Counted from the stretch's first letter, positions 1 through 7,397 are shown. The stretch: DNA of 15,540 bases from CAYFUR01 sp964346275 (GCA_964346275.1 CAYFUR010000087.1:1-15540); one strand, 5' to 3'. Notes: generated from the letters alone by a model not told the origin. Numbers and translations: made by a program.

Positions 1-17
1 GACAAGGATCGAATCCC

Positions 18-368
18 ATGAAGAAGAAGCTTACCATCGCGCTTCTCGCCATGTTTGTGATTTCCGCCGCGGCGCCCACCATGGCCCACCGCTATCGCCG
101 CGCCCAGAACGACCACCCCATGCGCCTCGTGGCCTACGTGCTTCATCCCGTTGGCATCGCCGTGGAATACGCCGTCATGCGCCCGATCCATGAACTCGTC
201 TCCCAGCCCGACCTCGACATCTGGTTCGGCCATGAGTCCTCGAAAGTGGAGGAAGGCACCTATTACGAGTGGACCCACGGCGACTTTGAACCTTCCATCG
301 CCGCCGAGCGCGAGCAGAAGAACCAGCAAATGAAGGCCGAAGAGAGCGAAGAATCCGGCGAAGCCTGA
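18..368 (+). CDS. Small secreted protein of unknown function
   Basis: Encodes 116 residues that I cannot assign to a named family. The N-terminus is a clear Sec signal peptide: MKKK, then a hydrophobic stretch to about residue 23 ending in an A-x-A-like site (TMAH), so the protein should be exported. The mature part has a hydrophobic/aromatic segment (LHPVGIAVEYAVMRPIHELV, about residues 42-61), then a DIWFGHE motif near residues 67-73, and a highly charged Glu/Lys-rich tail that is probably disordered. No lipobox cysteine is visible. The ATG at 18 is supported by AAGGA at 4-8, nine bases upstream. It is followed by a good intrinsic terminator at 406-442 and converges on the glycosyltransferase gene, so it ends its own transcription unit. 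The block around HPVGIAVEY...RPIHELVS...FGHE looks conserved in style, suggesting a real family, but that is an impression only. Confidence 0.8.
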   Translation: MKKKLTIALLAMFVISAAAPTMAHRYRRAQNDHPMRLVAYVLHPVGIAVEYAVMRPIHELVSQPDLDIWFGHESSKVEEGTYYEWTHGDFEPSIAAEREQKNQQMKAEESEESGEA

Positions 369-405
369 TCACCGCGCTTTTCGTTTCAGTGGAAAAATCT
401 TGAAG

Positions 406-442
406 GCCCGGGCGTTCCCGCAGCGTCCGGGCTGTATTTTAT
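406..442 (+). terminator. Rho-independent terminator after the first gene
   Basis: A 9-bp stem (GCCCGGGCG at 406-414 with CGTCCGGGC at 424-432, one G-U pair) encloses a 9-base loop and is followed by TGTATTTTATTT. On the minus strand the same stem is followed a few bases later by ATTTTT, so it could also stop transcription of the convergent glycosyltransferase gene ending at 591. Confidence 0.75.
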
Positions 443-492
443 TTCCGCTGGATGCGATGGGCAAGTGGCCTTCTTGCACTTACTCTTTCTCT

Positions 493-509
493 TACACAGA
501 CTCTGTGTA
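493..509. repeat. Short perfect inverted repeat (hairpin)
   Basis: TACACAG at 493-499 pairs perfectly with CTGTGTA at 503-509 around a 3-base loop. It lies inside a CT/GT-rich stretch (about 476-515) in the gap between two convergent genes. There is no T-run after it, so it is not a typical terminator. Confidence 0.5.
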
Positions 510-540
510 TCCACACGTTTGCAGAGAAGCCATGGGTTTC

Positions 541-585
541 GAGGACGATAGCGAGGACGAGGACGATGACGAGAACGAGGATGAA
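541..585 (+). repeat. Imperfect hexanucleotide tandem repeat (GAGGAC-like)
   Basis: Seven imperfect copies of GAGGAC (GAGGAC, GATAGC, GAGGAC, GAGGAC, GATGAC, GAGAAC, GAGGAT) run in register just past the 3' end of the glycosyltransferase gene. Read from the ATG at 532 the frame gives an almost pure Asp/Glu/Asn peptide of 30 residues ending at 624, which overlaps the end of the minus-strand gene. I treat it as a simple repeat rather than a gene, because there is no strong ribosome binding site and the composition is extreme. Confidence 0.6.
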
Positions 586-590
586 CCCGT

Positions 591-2246
591 TTATTCCCGC
601 CGGTTCTCTTCAGCTCGTGCATAGACAACCAGCCTTCCCTCGGCCATGCCCCACTCCTCCGTGCTCATGGGGCGGTCGAACTCCTTCACGGGTGTATATT
701 CCGCCGGAAAGTCCGGATGCTCTGAAATCTGCCGGTCCGGCGCCCAGGTCGGCTCGCGCCCGCCATCCTGCAATGTGTATTGCAGCACGATAAACTCCGG
801 CTGGCGCTCCATCACGTAATCCGCATCGAACTTCTGGTGCAGCCCGCCCGGCAGCCCCGCGATGTGCTCGTCCACCAGCCCCAGCATATCGATAAAACGC
901 AGCTCCGAATAATAGGGCATCACGCCCGCCTCCGTCGCCGCGAACTCATCGTCCGCATCGGCGTTTTCCTTCAGCCATTGCCCCGCCTCGATCAGCGGCG
1001 CCACCAGCAACCGGTCGCCCTGCGCCTTTGCCGCCCAGCGGCACCAGTTCAGCATGCCGTCGCGCTTCGCCTCGATCACTCCCGCAACCAGGAAAAAGCC
1101 GATCAAAACCCAGCGCACAAAAAAGGGCCAGCGGCGCAACTGGGCCGCGGCCATCAGCGCCAGCATCGGCATCAGTGGCACGAAAAAGCGTGCCGCCGGC
1201 ATCCAGTCGCCCCCCACCGCGACGGCAAAAACGAGCTGAAGCCCCGCCGCGCCTCCGGCGAGCAGCACCAGGCGCTCTGTATATCCGCTCTGGAACAAGG
1301 GGAGCATCACTCGCCGGGCCGCCCGCGCGAACGCCAGCACGCTCAGCCCCAGCAGAACAATCGGCGCCCCGCCAAACCAGCCAAGGAAATAGCCCATCCC
1401 GCTCCACAGCGAATCCAGCGGCCCGCCTCCCACCTTCGCCTGCACGGTATTCGGCACCACCGTTCCATAGGTGTGCCAGCGCCAGAAGAGATAGACGCCG
1501 CCAATCGCCGTCATGACCAGCAGGCCATTGAGCAGCGCCCCGCGCCCCCTGCCGCGCCAGCCAAGGGCCAGCGCCCCCACCAGCAGCGCGCCAAACATCG
1601 GCGCTTCCGGCCGGCTGATCGCCACCAGGCCGCCGAGCGCCCCCGCCGCGATTCCGCTCGTCGTTCCTCCATTGGCCCAGGCTCGCGCCAGCACCGCGAT
1701 ATAGACAAAAAGCAGCGATGTATAGAACGCCGTCTCCAGCCCGCCCATGGTCCATACCGCCAGCGGATAACAGCTCGCCAGAAGCAGCGCCGCCGTGCCC
1801 GACCGCGGCAGATAGCTCCCCTCCCCGGCAAACGGATCCTTGCCCGTCGTCCTCGGCGGCCCGCGCCGCCATCCCGCGCCGAAAACCAGCACGCCGAACA
1901 CCGCCGCCACGCACAGCCAGCTCACCACGCGCGCGAAACCCAGCGGCTCGATCCCCGCATAATGCGCCGCCGCCGAAATCCAGACCCAGGTAAAGTTCGA
2001 ATACCCCTCGATCGCCTCGCCGGAATTAAAGACCCACCCGTATCCCTCCGACACATTCTGCGCGTATCGAAACGTGATCCATGGGTCGTCCATCACCACG
2101 TTGCGATGCCACCATGCCAGGGACGTGAACCACGCCAGGCAAAACAGCAATACCACCGCGCGGTGCCAGGAAATCGAAAGCTTGTCAGTGCGAAGCGCCA
2201 AGCGGCAGACCTTTCCCTGTTTATCGGTGCCCTCGAATACGCGCAT
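591..2246 (-). CDS. GT-C fold membrane glycosyltransferase, AftB-like
   Basis: A 551-residue polytopic membrane protein. After a basic N-terminus and a first membrane helix (about 29-46) comes the acidic motif DDPWITFRYAQN at 53-64, where catalytic or donor-binding acids of GT-C enzymes sit in the first external loop, then GEAIEGYSNFTW. Further family marks are GLETAFYT, SRPEA, YGTVVPNTVQAK, GGDWMPAARFF and IDMLGLVDEHIA. This set is typical of bacterial relatives of the mycobacterial arabinofuranosyltransferase AftB, which use a polyprenyl-phosphate sugar at the outer face of the inner membrane. Substrate here is unknown. About ten more hydrophobic helices follow, then a soluble C-terminal region of about 140 residues. 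The ATG at 2246 is chosen because the reading frame upstream runs into the ABC gene with low-complexity Pro/Arg sequence. It starts 38 bases after the ABC ATPase gene and is probably co-transcribed with it. Confidence 0.85.
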   Translation of the reverse strand: MRVFEGTDKQGKVCRLALRTDKLSISWHRAVVLLFCLAWFTSLAWWHRNVVMDDPWITFRYAQNVSEGYGWVFNSGEAIEGYSNFTWVWISAAAHYAGIEPLGFARVVSWLCVAAVFGVLVFGAGWRRGPPRTTGKDPFAGEGSYLPRSGTAALLLASCYPLAVWTMGGLETAFYTSLLFVYIAVLARAWANGGTTSGIAAGALGGLVAISRPEAPMFGALLVGALALGWRGRGRGALLNGLLVMTAIGGVYLFWRWHTYGTVVPNTVQAKVGGGPLDSLWSGMGYFLGWFGGAPIVLLGLSVLAFARAARRVMLPLFQSGYTERLVLLAGGAAGLQLVFAVAVGGDWMPAARFFVPLMPMLALMAAAQLRRWPFFVRWVLIGFFLVAGVIEAKRDGMLNWCRWAAKAQGDRLLVAPLIEAGQWLKENADADDEFAATEAGVMPYYSELRFIDMLGLVDEHIAGLPGGLHQKFDADYVMERQPEFIVLQYTLQDGGREPTWAPDRQISEHPDFPAEYTPVKEFDRPMSTEEWGMAEGRLVVYARAEENRRE

Positions 2247-2284
2247 TGTGCGCCACCGGCGCAAGGAAACCGAGGGCTCATTTC

Positions 2285-2977
2285 CTACGCCGCCGGCACG
2301 ACGCGGCGGCCATTCTCCAGTCGGAGCGTCAAATCCACGGGCGGCAGGTGCTCCGGGCGCTCGTGGCTTGCCACGATCAAGACCCGTTCTTTTCCTTCCG
2401 CCCATTCAGCCAGGGCGCCCCAGATTCGCGCGGCGCTCTCCGGGTCCAGATGCGCCACCGGTTCATCGGCGAGCAGCAGAACCGGCCCCGGGGCAATGGC
2501 CCGGGCAAAGGCGACTCTCTGGCGCTGCCCGCCCGAGAGGCGTTCCACCGGCCGCGCGCGCTCCGCGCGCGCAAGGCCCAGCTCCTCCAATAACCGATCA
2601 CCCTGGTCCAGCGCGTCCCGTGGCCGCTCGCCCCGGCTCCACAGCAGCGGCGTCGCCACCGTCTCCCGCGCCGTCAGCCCCGGCGGGAGAAAATGATGCT
2701 GAAACACCACGCCGATCTTTCGGCCCCGGATGCGCGCCAGCAGCCGCTCGCCCAGCCGCGAGAGGTCCTCCCCATCCAGAACCACCCGCCCCTCGTCCGG
2801 CCGGTCGAGCCCCGCCAGCAGATTCAGCAGCGTGGACTTGCCCGAGCCTGATGGCCCCAGCACCAGCGCCGACTGGCCCCGGCCCAGCCGGAACGAGAGA
2901 TCCGCCAGCGCCGGTTGCGCCGAGCCGCGATAGCGGCGTGCCAGGCTTTCGACTTCCAGCAATGCCTCGTTTTTCAT
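2285..2977 (-). CDS. ABC transporter ATP-binding protein, LolD/MacB type
   Basis: A 230-residue ABC ATPase with every core motif: Walker A GPSGSGKST (41-49), Q-loop Gln93 in VVFQHHF, signature LSGGQRQRVAFARA (147-160), Walker B VLLLADEP (166-173) with catalytic Glu172, and switch His205 in ASHE. Length and the FQHHFLPPGLTARE segment match the LolD/MacB/FtsE group that drives lipoprotein release, macrolide/peptide export or other mechanotransmission. The usual DEPTGNLD is DEPVAHLD. No permease gene is adjacent: the next gene downstream is the glycosyltransferase and upstream is a divergent gene, so the partner must be encoded elsewhere. The start at 2977 has AAGGG nine bases upstream. Cytoplasmic, membrane-associated. 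Which transporter it serves cannot be told from sequence; LolD is a guess by resemblance. Confidence 0.9.
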   Translation of the reverse strand: MKNEALLEVESLARRYRGSAQPALADLSFRLGRGQSALVLGPSGSGKSTLLNLLAGLDRPDEGRVVLDGEDLSRLGERLLARIRGRKIGVVFQHHFLPPGLTARETVATPLLWSRGERPRDALDQGDRLLEELGLARAERARPVERLSGGQRQRVAFARAIAPGPVLLLADEPVAHLDPESAARIWGALAEWAEGKERVLIVASHERPEHLPPVDLTLRLENGRRVVPAA

Positions 2978-3077
2978 TCGTTAAAGCCCTTGCGGACAGG
3001 AACTGAAAGCCCATCCTCGCGTTCTATCGTTCCGCCCATCTCGCGGCGGCAACCACTCTGAAAAGGTAGATGGAACC

Positions 3078-4181
3078 GTGGCTCGAGGCAAGAAGACCAG
3101 GAGAATGGCAGTGATCATGGCAGGGGGATCGGGCGAGCGATTCTGGCCGCTTTCGCGGCAGCATCGTCCCAAACAGCTCCTTCGGCTCACCAGCGGCCAG
3201 CACACGCTTCTCGAGGAAGCGGTTTTGCGCGTCGAGCCCTTGTTCACATTGCGGGATATCCACGTTGCCACCTCGCGCAAGCTCATGCGGCCGATCCGGT
3301 CGGCGGGCCTCCCGATCCCGCGCGAGAATGTTCTGGCCGAGCCGGACAAGCGAAACACCGCTGGAGCGATCTGCTGGGCCGCGGCGGAACTCCTGGCCCG
3401 CCACGACAGCGAAGACGTGACCATGGCGATCCTTACGTCGGACCACACCATCGGCCAACCGAGCCGATTCCGCGCAGACGTGAAGGCCGCCCTGGCCGCC
3501 GCCGAACGCGAAGACGCCCTCGTCACCATCGGCGTCCAGCCCACGCGCCCGGAAACGGGCTATGGCTACATCGAGGCGGGAGAGAAAGACGGCCAGAAAA
3601 GGCGCGATCTGCCCGTTGATCGATTCCGGGAAAAACCCAACCAGGACCTGGCCCAGGAGTTTCTGGAAAGCGGCCACCACTATTGGAACAGCGGCATGTT
3701 TTTCTGGAAGGTGTCTGTTTTTCTGCGCGAACTCGAACTGGCCTCGCCGCTCCACGCCCAGATTACCCGATCCATGGCCGAGGCGCTTTCCGCGGGCAAG
3801 AAACGGCGCGCCGAGCGGGAATTCCAACACCTTCCGAATCTCTCCATTGATTACGCCCTCATGGAGAAGGCCGGCAACGTGCGTATGATCCCAGCAGGCT
3901 TTTCCTGGGACGATGTCGGTTCCTGGGACTCCCTCGACCGCGCCTGGAAACACGATGCCGATGGCAATATCACCGAAGGCGATCCCGTCCTTGTCGATAC
4001 GCACGAAAGCATTGTGCTCAACGAGGCGGGGGAGAAGAAAATGGCCGTCGGGGTTCTGGGAATGGAAAACGTCGTTGTCATCGTCTCGGGGGATGCCGTA
4101 CTGATAGCGCCCAAGTCGCGTGCTCAGGATGTTCGCCAGATCGCGCGTGAATTCAAGCGACGCGGCGCCCGCCAGGTCTGA
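3078..4181 (+). CDS. manC: Mannose-1-phosphate guanylyltransferase
   Basis: Makes GDP-mannose from mannose-1-phosphate and GTP, the donor for mannosylated glycans. The 367-residue protein has the nucleotidyltransferase signature GGSGERFWPLSR (16-27), the catalytic-lysine PKQLL (31-35), AEPDKRNTAGA, the metal-binding TSDH in place of the commoner PADH, ETGYGYIE, FREKP, YWNSGMFFW, IDYALMEKA and GFSWDDVGSWDSL. Length matches the single-domain enzyme; the phosphomannose-isomerase domain of bifunctional AlgA/ManC proteins is absent. The start is taken as GTG at 3078 with AAAAGG 11 bases upstream. ATG at 3105 would put the protein exactly at the family's usual beginning, but its AGGAGA touches the start codon, so the choice is uncertain. 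It is followed after 47 bases by a methyltransferase gene and diverges from the ABC ATPase gene across a 100-base promoter region. Confidence 0.9.
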   Translation: MARGKKTRRMAVIMAGGSGERFWPLSRQHRPKQLLRLTSGQHTLLEEAVLRVEPLFTLRDIHVATSRKLMRPIRSAGLPIPRENVLAEPDKRNTAGAICWAAAELLARHDSEDVTMAILTSDHTIGQPSRFRADVKAALAAAEREDALVTIGVQPTRPETGYGYIEAGEKDGQKRRDLPVDRFREKPNQDLAQEFLESGHHYWNSGMFFWKVSVFLRELELASPLHAQITRSMAEALSAGKKRRAEREFQHLPNLSIDYALMEKAGNVRMIPAGFSWDDVGSWDSLDRAWKHDADGNITEGDPVLVDTHESIVLNEAGEKKMAVGVLGMENVVVIVSGDAVLIAPKSRAQDVRQIAREFKRRGARQV

Positions 4182-4228
4182 TCCCGGTCTTTATCGTTTG
4201 TTGCGAATCTCCACCAGCAGGATTTGAA

Positions 4229-4813
4229 ATGCGGAAAGCCAGGCCCCTCGATTTTTTCACGGAATTCATTCGCCACCCGAAATCCATGGGGGCCGTGGCT
4301 CCCAGCTCACCCGCCCTCGTCAAGCGCGTTGTTTCCCTGGTGGATATACCCTCCGCCTCGGCGGTTGTTGAATTCGGTCCCGGCACCGGCGTCTTTACAG
4401 AAGAAATCCTCAAACGGCTTTCCCCCGACTCCAAGTTCTTTGTCATCGAGACAAGCGAACGTCTCTGCGCCTATCTCCGGGAGCGCTTCCCCGACTTGAA
4501 AGTCTATGCCGATTCGGCGGAAAACGTGGAGAAACTGCTCCAGGAAAACGGGCTCGAAAAAGCCGATGTCATTGTCAGCGGCCTCCCCTTTGCCTCGTTC
4601 GGCGAGGATTTACAGGATCGATTGATCGAAGCCACGTCCAGCGCGCTGAGGGAGAACGGCCGCTTTACGACCTATGGCTATCACATCGGCCGCATGCTGC
4701 CCAGTGGCCGGCGGCTTCACCATCGCCTCCGCCAGTCTTTTTCCAAAGTGGAGCGCACCTCGACGGTCTGGCCGAATATCCCGCCCGCTTTCGTCTATCG
4801 CTGCACAAAGTAG
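4229..4813 (+). CDS. PmtA/KsgA-like class I methyltransferase
   Basis: A 194-residue SAM-dependent methyltransferase. The opening (DFFTEFIRHPKSMGAVAPSSPAL, about 8-30) and motif I VVEFGPGTGVFTEEIL (46-61) are characteristic of the phospholipid N-methyltransferase group (PmtA-like, COG3963), which is related in fold to the rRNA dimethylase KsgA. SGLPFASF near 117-124 corresponds to the catalytic-loop motif IV. Family members convert phosphatidylethanolamine to its N-methylated forms at the inner membrane face, but many COG3963 proteins are uncharacterised, so the substrate is an inference. The ATG at 4229 has AGGA at 4219-4222, six bases upstream. It lies 47 bases downstream of manC in the same direction, so the two are probably co-transcribed, which fits an envelope role. 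The gene ends 55 bases before the convergent GNAT gene. Confidence 0.8.
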   Translation: MRKARPLDFFTEFIRHPKSMGAVAPSSPALVKRVVSLVDIPSASAVVEFGPGTGVFTEEILKRLSPDSKFFVIETSERLCAYLRERFPDLKVYADSAENVEKLLQENGLEKADVIVSGLPFASFGEDLQDRLIEATSSALRENGRFTTYGYHIGRMLPSGRRLHHRLRQSFSKVERTSTVWPNIPPAFVYRCTK

Positions 4814-4837
4814 CGGTGTTTCCCCCCAGCCTTCCCG

Positions 4838-4857
4838 TCCCTCTCTGAGCTGAGGGA
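4838..4857. repeat. Inverted repeat between convergent genes
   Basis: TCCCTC (4838-4843) pairs with GAGGGA (4852-4857) around an 8-base loop, in the 55-base gap between the convergent methyltransferase and GNAT genes. The position suits a bidirectional terminator, but neither side has a T-run, so the role is uncertain. Confidence 0.3.
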
Positions 4858-4868
4858 GATTCTGGTCC

Positions 4869-5324
4869 TCAGTCCTCCAGGAATTGAAACAATCCCTGGC
4901 TGAACGACCGGAATCCTTTGCGGCCGAAAAACTCCAGATTCTCCGGCTTGTCGGTTTCCAGGTGAAGAATCCGCACGTCGTGGTCCGAAGCCCAGTCCCT
5001 CACGTGATCGATCAGTTTTGTCCCCACGCCTTGGAAGCGAGCTTCGGGGACCACGACCATGTCCTGCAGAAAGCACACATAACGCGTAAAGGAAAGCGAG
5101 GGGTGCCAGATCGTCCAGGCGATGCAACCCAGCGCCTCTCCTTTCTTGTCGAGGGCCAGTGCCAGATACTCATCCGGCCGGCTCAGGAATGCCCCGTAGG
5201 CTTCCCTCGTGAATGAGGGGTCTTCTTCTAACAAGACACCGTATAGACGAAAGGCGGATTGAAAATCATCCTGGTTCGCAAACCGGATCGTCACATCTTC
5301 CAGGTTAACTGTTTCCTGATCCAT
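4869..5324 (-). CDS. GNAT-family N-acetyltransferase
   Basis: A 151-residue cytoplasmic GNAT protein, close to the minimal domain length. Strand/helix order fits the fold: VTIRFANQDDFQSAF (11-25), then a central DMVVVPEARFQGVGTKLIDHV (88-108) that contains the acetyl-CoA pyrophosphate-binding loop (R-x-x-G-V-G-T), and the C-terminal ENLEFFGRKGFRSF (128-141), where GNATs place the Tyr/Phe-x-x-GF motif. The acceptor is unknown. The ATG at 5324 is preferred over an upstream ATG at 5354 because GGAGGA lies 10-12 bases before it and because the first ten residues of the longer version are atypical. The start sits inside the end of the C39 peptidase gene, overlapping by 20 bases, which suggests translational coupling. 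No link in function to the peptidase is evident. Confidence 0.85.
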   Translation of the reverse strand: MDQETVNLEDVTIRFANQDDFQSAFRLYGVLLEEDPSFTREAYGAFLSRPDEYLALALDKKGEALGCIAWTIWHPSLSFTRYVCFLQDMVVVPEARFQGVGTKLIDHVRDWASDHDVRILHLETDKPENLEFFGRKGFRSFSQGLFQFLED

Positions 5325-6420
5325 TTTGTTTCTGTTCCTCCGGGAACTCGGCAATTTCCGAAACGGTCTTCATTTCGGCCCCTTTCGGAGGGACAATCAC
5401 CATGCCAACGCCTCCCTTGTTTTTCATCCAGACGCGCTCAAAATCCTCTTTCAGCCACTGGCTCCGGGCGCCTTTCTCCGCCTTCAGCGCCGAGTCCGTC
5501 ACAATGACGCGCCCGTCTTCCGTCAGGCCCTTCAGCGCCACGATGTGCCCGCCGATGCTTTCATAGGGGGGTGCGATATATCCCGGCGCCTCGGGCATGC
5601 TCAGCGACACCAGGATGACCTTGTTTTCCTCCAGCGTCTCCTTCACGCGGTTCCATGTGCGGAATCGGTCGATATATCCTTCGTAGCCAAGCTGGCTTGC
5701 CGCCCCCAGCGTTCGCGGCCAGATTCCCGGGTAATTGTACTCGGGATCCCAGGTCATCGGCTCGATTTCTTCCATCGGCACGTTGTCGCCATAGTACTCC
5801 AACGCGGTGGCCAATGCGGCGGTCTGGCAGCGGTCGGGCATGGGCTCGCCCAGGGAATTCGCCTGGGCTCGATAGGGCAAATCCAGGATGGGCGTTCTGC
5901 CGGCATCGGCCGCGGCAAGTTCCTCGTCCACCTGGTCATTATCCGTTACGATCACATGGAGCCTGGGTCGCGTATCCAGCTTCTCCGGACCGGCATCCAC
6001 CACCTTGAACTGAAAACCGCGGGCTTTCTTTCCCAGCAGCAACTGGTCCATAGCGATGTAGCCATGCTCGAATCTGGGGTTCTCGCGCGACTCCACCAGT
6101 TCTACGTCGCCCCAGTATCCCCCATACAGCCACGGCGAATCAGCGGCTTCCTGGAACTGCACTTTCAGGTAAAGACGGAATCCCTCGCCCTCGTCCAAGG
6201 AGGCCTCCCAGGAGTAGATCAACTCGTCGTAGGGAAGCGGCGCCTCATAGGAGGGCGTGAGGTAAGTCCCTTCCGATTTCATCTCGAACGCTGTTGATTC
6301 AATGGTCACCCGGGCATCAGGGCCCGTTGCCGTCTTCTGCTCTTCAGCGTGGGCGGAAGAAGCGCCAGCGGCGAACGACAGGCTCAAGACGAGCGCGCAA
6401 GATACAAGTTTGGTTCTCAT
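5305..6420 (-). CDS. Secreted C39-like cysteine peptidase with N-terminal beta domain
   Basis: A 371-residue exported protein. Residues 1-25 are a Sec signal peptide ending SSAHA. Residues about 35-160 look like the beta-sandwich module often preceding C39-like peptidases in exported proteins (YDELIYSWEASLDEG, then SPWLYGGYWG). Residues about 176-345 form the C39_2-like papain-fold domain, with probable catalytic Cys198 in DRCQTAALATALEYYG, His292 in GGHIVAL and Asp309 in VIVTDSA. Such enzymes cleave or bind peptides in the periplasm or outside the cell; no ABC exporter domain is fused, so bacteriocin processing is unlikely. The ATG at 6420 has AAAGGAG eight bases upstream and fits the signal peptide; the open frame upstream is discarded. 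It follows the BtpA-like gene after 167 bases and overlaps the GNAT gene by 20. Confidence 0.85.
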   Translation of the reverse strand: MRTKLVSCALVLSLSFAAGASSAHAEEQKTATGPDARVTIESTAFEMKSEGTYLTPSYEAPLPYDELIYSWEASLDEGEGFRLYLKVQFQEAADSPWLYGGYWGDVELVESRENPRFEHGYIAMDQLLLGKKARGFQFKVVDAGPEKLDTRPRLHVIVTDNDQVDEELAAADAGRTPILDLPYRAQANSLGEPMPDRCQTAALATALEYYGDNVPMEEIEPMTWDPEYNYPGIWPRTLGAASQLGYEGYIDRFRTWNRVKETLEENKVILVSLSMPEAPGYIAPPYESIGGHIVALKGLTEDGRVIVTDSALKAEKGARSQWLKEDFERVWMKNKGGVGMVIVPPKGAEMKTVSEIAEFPEEQKQNGSGNS

Positions 6421-6587
6421 GGTCCCGTCTCCTTTGGCGAAGGCCATCCTTGGGATTGAGTGCCCGCCCGGGCAACGGGAATTCCCCTGAACCAAAACCG
6501 CCCAGCGCAATGTCCGGAAAGAGGACGCTGTTATCAGGCCTCCACTCAATTCTTTCGGAAAAACCGCTGACCCGGGTTCTTGTCTTT

Positions 6588-7397
6588 TTATCCGTGGGCC
6601 TTGCGAAGCTCTTCGGCCTTTTTTACAAACTCATTTGCGCGCCCCGGCTCAACAGAGTTCGACCAGATTCCATCGGTCTTGTTCCAACTCCCCACAATGA
6701 CGCCCTGTATAGACGGCCACATGGCTTTGAGATTCTTCGGCGTGGCCCCTGAACCCACGAGGACGGGCACCCCGCACCCCCGGCTCACGGTCTTGAGGTC
6801 GCCCACGCGCACAGCTTTGCCGGTGGCTGTTCCCGAGACAATCACCCCATCCGCACCGAAAAACTCCGCCGCCTCCGCAGTCTCGACGAGCCCCACGTCC
6901 GCGGTCACGGCGTGGCTGGAATGTTTCTTCTTGATGTCTGCCAGGATCTGTATGTCCTCGGCGCCGATCTGCCGCCGATAGCGCAACAAGCTGCCCGCAC
7001 ACCCGTCGATCCATCCCTCATCCGCCACGTGGCCATAGACAAAGCCCTCCACGCGGACGAATGAGGCTTCCGCCGCCTGGGCTACTGCGAGCGCCTCTTC
7101 GTTCGCTCCTGCAAGCACCTGCACCCCCAGCGGCAGCTCCGCCGCCTCGCGCACCGCGACGCCCACCCGCGTCATCATGGCCACGATCTCCGGCCCCACA
7201 TTCGCCTTCAAGTAGGGCAGATCGTGCATGTTCTCGATCAGGATCGCGTCGAATCCCGCCTCTGCCAGGCGCCAGGCATCCTGGGTCGCCTGGTCGACAA
7301 TTCGTCGCGGCGGCAAACTGTTGCGCGGTGTTCCCGGCAGGGCGGCGACGTGGACCATCCCGATCAGCGACACATTCTTTCCGGTCAGGCTTTTCAT
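6588..7397 (-). CDS. BtpA/SgcQ-family TIM-barrel protein
   Basis: A 269-residue cytoplasmic protein of the BtpA family. Recognisable blocks are IGMVHVAALPGTP (12-24), the helix and strand AGFDAILIENMHDLPY (47-62), GVQVLAGANEEALAVA, FVRVEGFVYGHVADEGW, the ILADIKKKHSSH strand (catalytic-looking Lys/His cluster), ADGVIVSGTATGK and PVLVGSGATPKNL with the phosphate-binding Gly-Ser-Gly loop. In cyanobacteria BtpA stabilises photosystem I; in other bacteria homologues such as SgcQ are uncharacterised and sit near sugar metabolism genes. No photosynthesis gene is here, so a sugar or nucleoside role is more likely, by inference. Length is typical. The start at 7397 has only a weak GGGGAAG upstream. 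Divergent from the ClC gene across 153 bases. Confidence 0.85.
   Translation of the reverse strand: MKSLTGKNVSLIGMVHVAALPGTPRNSLPPRRIVDQATQDAWRLAEAGFDAILIENMHDLPYLKANVGPEIVAMMTRVGVAVREAAELPLGVQVLAGANEEALAVAQAAEASFVRVEGFVYGHVADEGWIDGCAGSLLRYRRQIGAEDIQILADIKKKHSSHAVTADVGLVETAEAAEFFGADGVIVSGTATGKAVRVGDLKTVSRGCGVPVLVGSGATPKNLKAMWPSIQGVIVGSWNKTDGIWSNSVEPGRANEFVKKAEELRKAHG

Noticed and set aside
532..624. 30-residue Asp/Glu-rich peptide read through the GAGGAC repeat
   Set aside because: Only a weak AGAGAAG lies before the ATG, it overlaps the end of the glycosyltransferase gene, and the composition is that of a simple repeat.
780..2696. 638-residue plus-strand open frame antisense to the glycosyltransferase and ABC genes
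   Set aside because: Composition is dominated by Arg, Pro, His and Gln with no membrane or domain signal, as expected for the antisense of GC-rich membrane and ATPase genes.
3024..4004. 326-residue minus-strand open frame antisense to manC
   Set aside because: manC has all family motifs on the plus strand; the antisense frame shows none.
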